Shown one piece after another: positions 1 through 8,106 of a DNA stretch of 64,000 nucleotides (the first letter of the stretch is position 1; the number at the start of each line of letters is the position of its first letter). The stretch is taken from positions 1 through 64,000 of the forward strand of contig JAUIET010000011.1 in assembly GCA_030429735.1 (NCBI GenBank), written 5' to 3'. Origin of the DNA: Gammaproteobacteria bacterium. Lineage in GTDB: Bacteria; Pseudomonadota; Gammaproteobacteria; Pseudomonadales; JAUIET01. The notes beneath the pieces are model-generated. The model ran no database searches, had not been told where the DNA came from, and was given only the letters and a program-made list of their open reading frames with translations. Both the position numbers and the translations under genes were made by a program.

Positions 1-75
1 GTCCACTCCTTCAAGGTAATCTCCCGGCCAAAGGTCGGGAAGAATAAGGGCAACAGTGCCCATTCCAGTCAGGGG

Positions 76-118
76 TGGGTCAAAATTATTGGCCGATAGT
101 GGGTCAGTTTAATTGGCC
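76..118. repeat. tandem imperfect 19-bp repeats at a transposon end
   Basis: Two direct copies of a 19-bp unit lie at 76-94 and 100-118. They share the cores TGGGTCA and ATTGGCC, and their starts are 24 bp apart. The second copy overlaps the last codons and stop of the ATPase fragment read on the minus strand. Tandem direct repeats just outside a transposition ATPase gene resemble transposase-binding sites at an element end. Further GGCCGATAG or CGCCGATAG motifs near 651 and 709 may be worn copies. The repeats are seen directly; the role is inferred. Confidence 0.5.
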
Positions 119-537
119 ATTAACAAGTACAATAAATCGCGTTGCCCAAACAGTATTAAGCTGTGTTTTTTAGGGAACCTCTCAAACAATAATCGCAGTT
201 TGCGCAGCACCTGCATGTCCAATAAGTGTGCTTCATCAATCAGGATATACAGCGTTTTACGCTCTCTCACGTGATTGTAAGCCGCTTGTATCAGTTCGGC
301 CTCCAGCGCCTTGGTGGGCACTTGTAACTTAAAAGACTCGGCCAGCTGCCTGAGTATATTCAGGTAAGTATGCATCGTGCGCGAGCACGATACAACCGTG
401 ACATCCCGCTCTTGCTCCAAGTGTTCGATGTGCTCTCGCAAGACGCTCTTGCCCACACCCGGCTCACCAATCACAACAGAAAAGCCGCCTTGCTGTAGCG
501 AGCCACTTTCACTTCGTAGTTTTTCCCAAATTATCGA
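109..537 (-). pseudogene. fragment of a transposition-type AAA ATPase (ExeA/TniB-like)
   Basis: The open frame gives about 142 residues, far short of the roughly 250-300 usual for ExeA/TniB-like ATPases. It carries a Walker A motif, GEPGVGKS, and a Walker B motif, LYILIDEAHLL, followed by a sensor-type segment (HSLILFGQRDL). No ATG starts the open frame: it is open from just after a stop at 538-540, and only an internal GTG at 472-474 precedes Walker A. It ends on the terminal repeats without the usual C-terminal half. No transposase is visible beside it. It is best read as a relic of a two- or three-gene insertion element. A complete short protein is possible but unlikely. Confidence 0.6.
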
Positions 538-540
538 TCA

Positions 541-1049
541 TACAATTTGGCGATTTTGTGATGGATTTGCCACACTGCCGTCATAACGTTTTTTCGTTTT
601 ACCACGCTTAGATAATACTTGCTGTCGAATTATCATCGTACTTTTCAGGCGCCGATAGTTTTGGTAAAGGGTTTTTACCCTCCTTTTTTGTTCCGTTATT
701 CTTGAATGGCCGATAGCGGAGTAACGGGGTCAGGCCTTGCAACCGACTCTGATAGCACGTACTAACACCGGGACAGGCACTCACAACGGCCTGGTCACCA
801 CCGCCAGTTACGACGTTTTTGCCATACTTAAATAATGCTTCCAGCCGAGTTTCCATCATAGATTTCTAGCGATGATGATTCTGGCTGGTTGATTATTGCC
901 TCTCGGTTTTGTTGTGATGTTTTAGGGAAGTGCCGGTATCTTTAATCGAGTACGTATGGATGCCCACCCCCGGTTAATGGGGTAGAGCCTAGAGCCATGG
1001 GCTAGAGCCGCCCGTTTTAGGATGTTCCCGGGTAGGACCCCCCGAAAAG
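541..1049. other. about 500 bp without a convincing gene
   Basis: I see no gene here. The open frames (for example 608-859 minus) lack a ribosome site and any family resemblance. Visible structure is a hairpin with arms GGTAAA/TTTACC near 663-680, isolated GGCCGATAG-like motifs that echo the element end on the left, and a short TAGAGCC repeat around 983-1007. It probably holds eroded mobile-element DNA and the 3' trailer of the tRNA gene. Confidence 0.4.
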
Positions 1050-1127
1050 TGGCGCACCCGGCAGGATTCGAACCTGCGACCCTCGGTTTCGTAGACCGAT
1101 ACTCTAATCCAGCTGAGCTACGGGTGC
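1050..1127 (-). tRNA. tRNA-Arg, anticodon ACG
   Basis: The reverse complement folds as a full cloverleaf. The acceptor stem is GCACCCG/CGGGTGC, the D stem begins GCTC, the anticodon stem is TCGGT/ACCGA with loop CTACGAA (anticodon ACG, bases 1090-1092 on the plus strand), and the T arm is GCAGG-TTCGAAT-CCTGC. Discriminator G and CCA are encoded (1050-1053). ACG is deaminated to ICG and reads CGU, CGC and CGA arginine codons. It is a single gene; no neighbouring tRNA is seen. Confidence 0.96.
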
Positions 1128-1167
1128 GTAACATGCTTGCGAACAACGCGTTCAGCAAAGGCCGCGT

Positions 1168-1196
1168 ACTATATTTGAGCGTCGCACCCAAGTCAA
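1168..1196 (-). promoter_or_regulatory. sigma-70-type promoter of tRNA-Arg
   Basis: On the minus strand, TTGACT (1191-1196) and TATAGT (1168-1173) are separated by exactly 17 bp, about 40 bp upstream of the mature tRNA 5' end. The bases after the -10 box are G+C-rich (ACGCGGCC), as is usual for stable RNA promoters under stringent control. The boxes are seen directly; the regulation is inferred. Confidence 0.7.
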
Positions 1197-1280
1197 TGCT
1201 GAAGCGCTGTTCATGTGTCGCTTGGGCGCCTTTGGTAAGTGGCGCAAGAAACCCATTAATTTCTCGATGCGCGTTCTATA

Positions 1281-1820
1281 TCAAACGAAGCCTAGTAGCA
1301 CAAACAAAGCAAGACCAATACCGCTGCTGATCAGCGTTGGCTTGCGCAAGCGGTCGGAAGCAAGGCCTAACCAGACGCCGCTCAGAAGCACGATGATCAG
1401 CCCGGCTGCGGTAAATTTCTGCAGAGTCTTGAAGGCAAGTGGCCCGTGACCTTTATGCAACTCGATCAAACCCGCCTGAATATCCGGCGTGTTGCGGGTG
1501 AGCACCAGCCCTTCGGTACTATGATAAATCTGATAGTGCTCACGGGAAGTTGGCCGGGTGTATAACTCTGAACCTTTGCGCTTAACGTATTCAAACTCAT
1601 GGTTGATGCCGGCGTTGCTCAGCAAGGCCTGCACATCGTCCTCCAAACGGCTTGAGTCAAGGTCCAGGGTTGCGTCAGGCGGTATCTGTATCGCGGTTTG
1701 TTCTACGTTGCCCTTAACGCCGAGCAAATAAAGGCCGCCGGAAAAGGCCAGCATTAGCACGATGGGCGCAAACAGGGCAGCAAGGTATAAATGTATGTTG
1801 ATGAGTAAGCTACGGGGCAT
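1281..1820 (-). CDS. PepSY-domain membrane protein
   Basis: This is a 179-residue inner-membrane protein of the PepSY-associated type. It has three hydrophobic segments: an N-terminal one (LINIHLYLAALFAPIVLMLA), a second around TAAGLIIVLLSGVWLGL, and a C-terminal one ending in LFVLLGFV. A periplasmic PepSY-like part lies between the first two. The ATG at 1818-1820 is chosen because the membrane segment follows at once and an AGGA ribosome site precedes it; an upstream ATG at 1949 would add an implausible Cys/His-rich leader inside the Fur box. It is divergent from the TonB-dependent receptor and shares its Fur-type operator. Such proteins often accompany siderophore receptors and are thought to act in periplasmic iron reduction or release. 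That role is inference. Confidence 0.75.
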   Translation of the reverse strand: MPRSLLINIHLYLAALFAPIVLMLAFSGGLYLLGVKGNVEQTAIQIPPDATLDLDSSRLEDDVQALLSNAGINHEFEYVKRKGSELYTRPTSREHYQIYHSTEGLVLTRNTPDIQAGLIELHKGHGPLAFKTLQKFTAAGLIIVLLSGVWLGLASDRLRKPTLISSGIGLALFVLLGFV

Positions 1821-1925
1821 CGAATATTCCTTGTGGTGGGGCAACAGTGACGGCGCGAGTGTTCTACAGGCGCTAAATAGTAAGGTCAGACAGTGTAAAT
1901 GTACATGACTGGAACCGCTTAACAT

Positions 1926-1950
1926 AATGCAAATGAGAATGATTTGCATT
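1926..1950. promoter_or_regulatory. Fur-type operator palindrome
   Basis: The arms AATGCAAAT (1926-1934) and ATTTGCATT (1942-1950) are perfectly complementary around GAGAATG. The core ATGAGAATGATTTGCAT resembles the Fur box pattern of GATAAT/ATTATC hexamers. It lies in the divergent promoter region between the PepSY gene and the TonB-dependent receptor, so iron repression of both is the likely function. Confidence 0.65.
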
Positions 1951-2033
1951 TAGGTTTCATATGAACTAGCATTCCATTCCATCGAATAGCAGGTCAGCGG
2001 TTGGCACGCTTCTTCCGCCCGCTTGCGAGAATT

Positions 2034-4307
2034 ATGGGAAAAAAGTCAGCAATGAAACCATCAGCCAAAACCAATATCAGCGCCGTTGTCTTGCTCACGG
2101 CAACCTTGCCTTGGGCCTGGAGCGCAGTCGCGGACGATGAGAATTCGCGCGTTGGCGAGTTTGAAGAGGTCACCATTGTGGGCGACAAGCGCCAGTCGCA
2201 ACTGATTACCGGGTCAGCGCATTTTATCGGGCCTGAAGATTTGCGCGAGTTTGCGTACGCTGATATTCAACGGATTGCCCGTGAAGTTCCCGGGGTTTCT
2301 ATTCAAATTGAAGACGGTTATGGCTTGCGCCCCAATGTCAGCATTCGCGGTGTGGCCACTGAAAGAAGTGGGCGCATCACCTTGCTGGAAGACAACGTAT
2401 TGATTGCCCCTGCACCATATTCGGCCCCGTCTGCCTATTATTTCCCGACTATGGGTCGAATGAACGCGCTCGAAGTAATCAAGGGGCCGTCGGCGATCAC
2501 CCAGGGGCCTTACACAATAGGCGGTGCCCTGAACATGGTTTCAACACCCATTCCATCCGAGTTTGGCGGAAACCTGATGCTGGAGGCGGGTCAAGATGCA
2601 ACCTATCGGGCCCACGGCACGGTTGGTGGGCGTGCCGACAACGGTTTTGGCTGGTTGCTTGAAATGCATCAATGGCAGTCAGACGGCTTCCAGAATATTG
2701 ATCGCAGTGATCGGGATGCCGGGTTGGATGTGACGGATTACACCGTCAAGCTTGGTTATTCGCCTCCTGAGTCTGCACACAATATCGAACTCAAATTTCA
2801 GTTTGCCGAACAGGATTCTAACCAAAGCTATCTGGGGCTGACCGACGCTGACTTTGCCAATGATGCCTATCGACGTTATGGCATATCGGATCTCGATACC
2901 ATTCATACTGAACATCAACAGCTTATTGTCAGGTATCAGTACGAGTTCACTGACGCGGTATTGCTGTCGGCGACTGCCTACAACAATGAGCATGAGCGTG
3001 ATTGGTTTAAAACAGAGGGCATTGATCTGAATGGCAGTGCCAACGCGCAAGATTTCGAAAGCAGCAGCTGGGCGAATGTTGTCTCGGCAATTAACAGCGG
3101 CAACAGCATAGGCGGTGTATCGGCCGGTCAATTGCAAGCTATTCTTGACGGCACCGTTGATACCTTGCCCGGCAGCATTCAGCTTCGTTCCAATGCCAGG
3201 GAGTACTACTCACGTGGTGTGCAGCTCGCCCTCGATTGGCGCGCAGAGCTTGCGGGCGCTAGCCATTCGTTTGAAATAGGTGTGCGTTACCACGAAGATG
3301 AAGAAGACAGGTTGCAGCGCAATAGCAGCTATCAGCAGCTGGCCGGCGCATTGCAACTAAGCGATCTTGGGGAACTCGGTAATGCGGGAAATCGTGTTCA
3401 ACAGGCTGAGGCTCTGGCCATTCATCTGTACGACCGAATTGAGTTTGGCGCCTGGGTACTGACACCCGGATTGCGCTACGAAGATATTGATCAGCAGAGA
3501 ACACGCTACCGTGGGGGTGAGAATCGTACGTTCCGCGACAGTCGGGAAAACAGCACTCAGGTGCTGTTGCCCGGTCTTGGCGTGTTGTATTCGGTGAGTC
3601 CACAATTGTCGCTGCTGGCAGGTGTGCACAAGGGTTTTACCGCGCCCAGTAATTCGCCTGGCGTTGAAGAAGAGATTGCAATCAATTATGAGGCGGGGGT
3701 TCGTTTCAACAATGACGCAATCAGTGCCGAGGCCATTGTCTTTCTTAGCGACTATGAGAATTTGTTAGGTGAGTGCACCGCGTCTTCTGGCTCTGGTTGT
3801 GATATAGGCGACGCCTTTAATGGCGATGCCGCAACAGTGAAAGGTTTGGAAGTGCAGCTTTCGGCGAGCCCGCTGCTGGGGCAGTTGGCAGGGCAGCTTA
3901 TCAGAATGCCAATGTCACTAAGTTACACTTATATTGATGGCGAGTTTGATACTGATATCGCCGATACCGACTTCTTCGGCGATGTCAGCGCGGGCGACCC
4001 GATCCCTTATATCCCGGAACAGCAAATGCAATTGTCGTTAGGGATTGAAGCTGAGCGATGGTCAGCGTATTTGAATGCCAGCTACATTGACGAAGTATGT
4101 GTCCGGGCATCTTGTGGCGAGTTCGAAAAAACTGACCGGTCCACGACAGTTGATTTATCGGGCAGTGTTGACATCAGCCCCGCTGTTAATGTGTTTGCAC
4201 GTCTGGAGAATCTGCTTGGCGAGGAGAGCATTCTGGGAAGGCAGCCCTACGGTGCACGACCCAATAAAGACAGAACTGCATCGGTTGGCGTGCGATTTGC
4301 GTTCTAG
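2034..4307 (+). CDS. TonB-dependent outer-membrane receptor, FecA-like
   Basis: A 757-residue TonB-dependent receptor that would import a ferric chelate using TonB-ExbBD energy. After a signal peptide ending near WAWSAVA comes a TonB box-like EEVTIVG, then the plug domain with IRGVATERSGRITLLEDN and VIKGPSAITQGPYTIGGALN. A 22-strand-type barrel follows and ends in the aromatic GVRFAF typical of outer-membrane insertion. The plug segment with APYSAPSAYYFPT resembles ferric citrate receptors (FecA); the substrate cannot be fixed from this. Starts at 2034 (chosen), 2052 or an upstream TTG at 2001 are all possible; the mature protein is unaffected. Expression is probably iron-repressed through the palindrome at 1926-1950. 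Its stop codon TAG lies inside the CTAG that begins the inverted-repeat element downstream. Confidence 0.9.
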   Translation: MGKKSAMKPSAKTNISAVVLLTATLPWAWSAVADDENSRVGEFEEVTIVGDKRQSQLITGSAHFIGPEDLREFAYADIQRIAREVPGVSIQIEDGYGLRPNVSIRGVATERSGRITLLEDNVLIAPAPYSAPSAYYFPTMGRMNALEVIKGPSAITQGPYTIGGALNMVSTPIPSEFGGNLMLEAGQDATYRAHGTVGGRADNGFGWLLEMHQWQSDGFQNIDRSDRDAGLDVTDYTVKLGYSPPESAHNIELKFQFAEQDSNQSYLGLTDADFANDAYRRYGISDLDTIHTEHQQLIVRYQYEFTDAVLLSATAYNNEHERDWFKTEGIDLNGSANAQDFESSSWANVVSAINSGNSIGGVSAGQLQAILDGTVDTLPGSIQLRSNAREYYSRGVQLALDWRAELAGASHSFEIGVRYHEDEEDRLQRNSSYQQLAGALQLSDLGELGNAGNRVQQAEALAIHLYDRIEFGAWVLTPGLRYEDIDQQRTRYRGGENRTFRDSRENSTQVLLPGLGVLYSVSPQLSLLAGVHKGFTAPSNSPGVEEEIAINYEAGVRFNNDAISAEAIVFLSDYENLLGECTASSGSGCDIGDAFNGDAATVKGLEVQLSASPLLGQLAGQLIRMPMSLSYTYIDGEFDTDIADTDFFGDVSAGDPIPYIPEQQMQLSLGIEAERWSAYLNASYIDEVCVRASCGEFEKTDRSTTVDLSGSVDISPAVNVFARLENLLGEESILGRQPYGARPNKDRTASVGVRFAF

Positions 4308-4596
4308 GGCAGCTCTGAAAAATACCCAATGCCTCTGCGTGGCCTGTAGCGTGCCGTGATGAGGCGCGTTCCGAAGGCCAGTGCTGGTCGCCTAAAGCGC
4401 CTACTGTTGGTGTCCCTGGCGAGGAGCGCAACAAAGTCACGGTGCGCTACAGGCCGCGCCCTCCGGGGCTTACAGGCGACTCCAGCCTTTTCGTTGCGAG
4501 TTTTTGACGTACGGCCAGTATGCCTGCAAACTCGCGCCTCAATGCTGGAGTCGCCTGTAAGCCAGAGGCATCGGGTATTTTTCAGAGCTGCCCTAG
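4304..4596. mobile_element. 293-bp non-coding inverted-repeat element (MITE-like, three-way junction)
   Basis: The ends 4304-4337 and 4563-4596 are 34-bp inverted repeats with one mismatch, both bounded by CTAG. Inside lie two further stem-loops. The first has arms 4342-4358 and 4438-4454 (17 bp with two G-U-type positions). The second has arms 4468-4485 and 4545-4562 (18 bp, perfect), with an inner 8-bp stem GCGAGTTT (4496-4503)/AAACTCGC (4528-4535). The arms abut almost exactly, so one strand folds into a closing stem with two branches. There is no credible ORF. The palindromic CTAG at each end could be part of the repeat or a 4-bp target duplication. It fits a non-autonomous element moved by a transposase elsewhere; a structured RNA or attenuator between the flanking genes is the alternative. 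Confidence 0.7.
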
Positions 4597-4701
4597 TCAT
4601 TACCGGCATGTAACCACCAAGGTACGGGCACCATGAAGATGCGCTGGTAAACTACGCAACTCCCAAAACGTTCAGACGCACACGCAGCAGAGACCAAGCC
4701 A

Positions 4702-6393
4702 ATGAGTGTTACGCCCGCCGATGTTCAAGCAAAAATGCGTGAGATTGTCGCCGATGGCCAGTTCTTCGAATTGATGGACGTTGAATTGGCCGGAGAGCGG
4801 TACAAGGCGTTTAAACATGCGCCACCAAATTTACTCGCCGCCGTGCAATCTGGCCGTGACCATGGTGATGCCGAGTTTCTGGTGTACGAAGGTAAGCGTT
4901 ATTCATTCAATGAGTTTTTTCGCCAGGTTGACGCACTGGCTGCTGCTCTGCAGATTGAGCATAGGGTTGGCAAGGGCGATCGGGTTGCCATTGCCATGCG
5001 AAATCGTCCAGAGTGGTGCATCGCGTTTGTTGCATCTATCTCCATTGGCGCCATTGCGGTACCCATTAACAGTTGGGGCAAGACTGAAGAGTTGAGCTAC
5101 GCAATTGATGACTGCGGGGCCAGAGTGCTGATTTGTGATGAGGCGCGTTTCGACCTGATCAAGGGCAGACTTAGCGACCTGAATACCACGGCGATTGTCT
5201 CCGTGGATACCGAGCTGCCTCCGGGTGCGCTGGCGTTTGATGCCGTTGTTGAGCAGCATAACGGTGTCACCTACCAAGCGGATGAACCTGCGCAGGAAGA
5301 TATTTGCCTGATTCTATATACCTCGGGTAGTACAGGATTCCCAAAGGGTGTTGCGCATCGGCAGATCGCTGTTGGCCAGGCTCTGATGAATATGATGTAC
5401 CTGGGCTATCTGGTGATGAGCCTGGAGGGCGCGCGCGAGCTGCGCGGTGGCGCCGAGCGTGAAACGCCCATGCTAACAGTTCCTCTGTTTCATGGCACTG
5501 GCTTGTTAAGCGGCCTGTTAATACCGCTCCAACTTGGTCAAAAAGTAGTGATGATGTACAAGTGGGACACCCAGAACGCGCTGCAGCTGATACAGGATGA
5601 AAAAGTGACTGGCCTGACCAGTGTGCCAGCAATTTTGCAGGCCCTTTTCTCGGCACCCAATTTTGACGAGTTCAAAACGGATTCCTTGATGCGTATAGGC
5701 GCAGCTGGAGCGGCCACACCTGCTGGTTTGCCGGCCTTGATCGAAGAAAAAATTGGCAAACCAAGTCGTTCAGCAGGGTGGGCAATGACAGAAACGCTGG
5801 CGATTGGTACTACCGCCAGCGGTGTGTTGTTCGACCTGGCGCCAGACTCAGCAGGTGTTCAGTCGCCAATATGCGAGCTGCGCTTTATGGATGACAATGG
5901 TCATCAATTACCCTATGGCGAGGCCGGTGAAATTGAATTTCGCGGCGTGACCATGACGCCTGGATACTGGGAAAAGCCCGAAGCCAATGAAGCCAGCTTT
6001 CGCGACGGCTGGCTAAAGACTGGCGATATTGGCAAGTTCGGCGATGACGATTATCTGTACATTACCGGTCGCAAGAAAGAAATCATTATCCGTGGTGGTG
6101 AAAACATTTACCCCGGCGAAATTGAAGACCTTGCCTACCGGCTTGAACAGGTGCAGGAAAATGTAGTGTTCGGAGTTCCTGACGACACTATGGGCGAGGA
6201 AATGGTCATGGTGGCGTTTGGTCACAATCAGCTCACTGAAAGTCTGATTCGCTCGCACCTGGCAGATAACCTTGCCGCATATAAAGTGCCAAAAACAATC
6301 ACCGTATTGAGCGAACCCCTGCCTAAAAATGCCAGTGGCAAATTGTTTAAGCGCCAGTTGAAAGACCGCTACATCGAAAACGGTGGTCTGTAG
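4702..6393 (+). CDS. AMP-forming acyl-CoA synthetase / fatty-acid-CoA ligase
   Basis: A 563-residue class I adenylate-forming enzyme that would activate a carboxylic (fatty) acid with ATP and couple it to CoA. Motifs in order: YTSGSTGFPKG (from about residue 206), GWAMTET (about 361), the GD-containing hinge LKTGDIGKF, RGGENIYPGEIE (464-475) and the C-terminal catalytic lysine in NASGKLFKR (K547). No membrane segment or signal is present, so it is cytoplasmic. It is followed by an alkyl-DHAP-synthase-like flavoenzyme, GlpD and an FGGY kinase on the same strand, about 100 bp away. The context suggests supply of an acyl-CoA to a glycerolipid pathway; chain length cannot be read from sequence. 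Confidence 0.88.
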   Translation: MSVTPADVQAKMREIVADGQFFELMDVELAGERYKAFKHAPPNLLAAVQSGRDHGDAEFLVYEGKRYSFNEFFRQVDALAAALQIEHRVGKGDRVAIAMRNRPEWCIAFVASISIGAIAVPINSWGKTEELSYAIDDCGARVLICDEARFDLIKGRLSDLNTTAIVSVDTELPPGALAFDAVVEQHNGVTYQADEPAQEDICLILYTSGSTGFPKGVAHRQIAVGQALMNMMYLGYLVMSLEGARELRGGAERETPMLTVPLFHGTGLLSGLLIPLQLGQKVVMMYKWDTQNALQLIQDEKVTGLTSVPAILQALFSAPNFDEFKTDSLMRIGAAGAATPAGLPALIEEKIGKPSRSAGWAMTETLAIGTTASGVLFDLAPDSAGVQSPICELRFMDDNGHQLPYGEAGEIEFRGVTMTPGYWEKPEANEASFRDGWLKTGDIGKFGDDDYLYITGRKKEIIIRGGENIYPGEIEDLAYRLEQVQENVVFGVPDDTMGEEMVMVAFGHNQLTESLIRSHLADNLAAYKVPKTITVLSEPLPKNASGKLFKRQLKDRYIENGGL

Positions 6394-6495
6394 TCCGTCT
6401 CACGCCTAGCATCCAACTGTCGACAGGCCGTGCTCTTGGGAGGCATAGACAGTAAGATAGCGTTTGCTTAATTGTTTACTCAACGGGAGTGTTGT

Positions 6496-8106
6496 ATGCG
6501 GCGTTGGAACGCATGGGGAAATCACGACAGCGAATACACTACTGAGCTGACCGAAAACCTTCGCGAGGTTTTGCAAGCCCTGGTTGGTCCTTCCCGGGCT
6601 TTGCCTGTGGCCAGTTTGGAAGACGTAGTGGCCAGCGTGCCAGCAAGCCGTTTGCCAGAACACCCACTGTTTAATACGGACCCGGAAGTACGCACACGTC
6701 ACGCCAGAGGGCAAAGTTTCCCGGATTCGCTGGTCATGCAAAGCGGTGAATTTGGTGTGTTTCCTGATGGAGTGGCATTTCCGGAGTCAACAGAACAGGT
6801 GGTGGACATATTGCGCTATTGTGCGCAAAACAAGATAACTGTTATTCCGTACGGTGGGGGTACGTCGGTCGCTGGCCACATTAATCCAGCCGCTGGGGAG
6901 CGCCCGGTGCTGACCTTGTCCATGGCGCATATGAATACCTTATTGGGTATTGATGAGGAAAGCCAAATTGCACGCTTTGGTGCCGGCACGTCGGGCCCGC
7001 TGATTGAAGCGCAGCTTAAGCCGCTTGGTTTCACTCTGGGGCACTATCCGCAGAGCTGGGAGTTGTCCACCGTGGGCGGCTGGGTTGCCAGTCGCTCCAG
7101 TGGCCAGCAGTCACTGCGGTATGGCCGTATAGAGCAACTGTTTGCAGGGGGCACGGTAGCCACACATCAAGGTGTGTTGGAAATACCCACTATACCTGCC
7201 TCATCAGCCGGGCCGGACTTGCGTGAAATGATCATGGGCTCGGAAGGGCGGTTTGGTGTGATCACTGAAGTGGCCGTCAGGGTTAACCGCCTGCCCGAAC
7301 ATGAGTCGTTTCACGTCATATTCTTCCCGTCCTGGACGGAAGGGATGGCGACTGCGAAAACTCTGGTGCAAGACAAAACGCCATTGTCGATGATTCGTTT
7401 AAGCAATCAAATGGAAACGCTGAGCTTACTGCACATGGGCAATGATGCCGAACAGGTATCCGCGTTGGAATCGGAATTAGCCGGGCAGGGCATTGCCGAC
7501 TCAAAAGTGATGCTGACCGTAGGCGTGACGGGGAATAGTTTGCAGTGCGAAGCGTCGCTGGCGCAGTTGCGCGCTGTTTGTAATCGCCATGGCGGGTATT
7601 TCGCCGGTTCGGAATTTGGCGAACGCTGGGCACATGGGCGGTTTAGAGCGCCGTACCTGCGCGAAGCATTGGCTGCTGGCGGCTACGCAGTGGATACCAT
7701 GGAAACCGCGGTCGAGTGGCGTAAGGTAGAAACGGCGATGAATGATATAGAACGCGCTATTCGTGAAGCGCTGGCCGATGAAGGCGAACAGGTTCATGTC
7801 TACACACATTTGTCTCATGTCTATGGGCAGGGCTCCAGCATCTATTCAACCTATTTGTTTCGCTACGATGACAGTTACCAGAAAACCCATAAGCGTTGGC
7901 AAAAGTTGAAAAAGGCGGGTGCGCATCAGATCGTCGCCAGCGGCGGCACGATTAGTCATCATCACGGCGTGGGTGTTGACCATAAGCCTTACCTGCACGC
8001 AGAAAAAGGGCCGGTGGGGTTGGCGACCATTGCTGCCTTGTGCAATTTCTTTGACCCGGATGGCTTGATGAACCCTGGAAAGCTTGTTGACAGTGGAGCC
8101 GAATGA
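6496..8106 (+). CDS. FAD-binding oxidase of the alkyl-DHAP synthase (AgpS) type
   Basis: A 536-residue flavoprotein with an N-terminal PCMH/FAD-binding domain (PYGGGTSVAGH from residue 118, then PQSWELSTVGGWVASRSSGQ) and a C-terminal FAD-linked oxidase cap ending in NPGKL. The HHHGVG segment at residues 488-493 matches the conserved histidines that alkylglycerone-phosphate synthases use to bind the substrate and exchange acyl for alkyl. Those enzymes make the ether bond of alkyl-DHAP from acyl-DHAP and a fatty alcohol. The ATG at 6496 is preferred over 6472 because GGGAG lies 8 bp upstream. It overlaps the GlpD gene by ATGA, so the two are co-translated. The AgpS-type fold is clear; ether-lipid synthesis rather than another FAD-dependent oxidation is inference. 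Confidence 0.8.
   Translation: MRRWNAWGNHDSEYTTELTENLREVLQALVGPSRALPVASLEDVVASVPASRLPEHPLFNTDPEVRTRHARGQSFPDSLVMQSGEFGVFPDGVAFPESTEQVVDILRYCAQNKITVIPYGGGTSVAGHINPAAGERPVLTLSMAHMNTLLGIDEESQIARFGAGTSGPLIEAQLKPLGFTLGHYPQSWELSTVGGWVASRSSGQQSLRYGRIEQLFAGGTVATHQGVLEIPTIPASSAGPDLREMIMGSEGRFGVITEVAVRVNRLPEHESFHVIFFPSWTEGMATAKTLVQDKTPLSMIRLSNQMETLSLLHMGNDAEQVSALESELAGQGIADSKVMLTVGVTGNSLQCEASLAQLRAVCNRHGGYFAGSEFGERWAHGRFRAPYLREALAAGGYAVDTMETAVEWRKVETAMNDIERAIREALADEGEQVHVYTHLSHVYGQGSSIYSTYLFRYDDSYQKTHKRWQKLKKAGAHQIVASGGTISHHHGVGVDHKPYLHAEKGPVGLATIAALCNFFDPDGLMNPGKLVDSGAE

Noticed and set aside
1-66. Minus-strand open frame reading off the left edge (ALLPLFFPTFGREITLKEW).
   Set aside because: Only about 22 codons are visible after a stop, with no ATG. 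It could be the start of a gene outside the window, but nothing supports a call.
608-859. Minus-strand ORF of 83 codons.
   Set aside because: No ribosome site, no family resemblance and repeat-like motifs inside; it looks like non-coding DNA next to an element relic.
1050-1127. tRNA-Arg as an integration site of a genomic island.
   Set aside because: No integrase and no repeat of the tRNA 3' end were seen in the window; the nearby ATPase relic is of a different element type.
4304-4613. ORFs on both strands across the inverted-repeat element (such as 4356-4613 plus and 4304-4609 minus).
   Set aside because: They arise from the complementary arms; the proteins are mirror products of the palindromes without known motifs.
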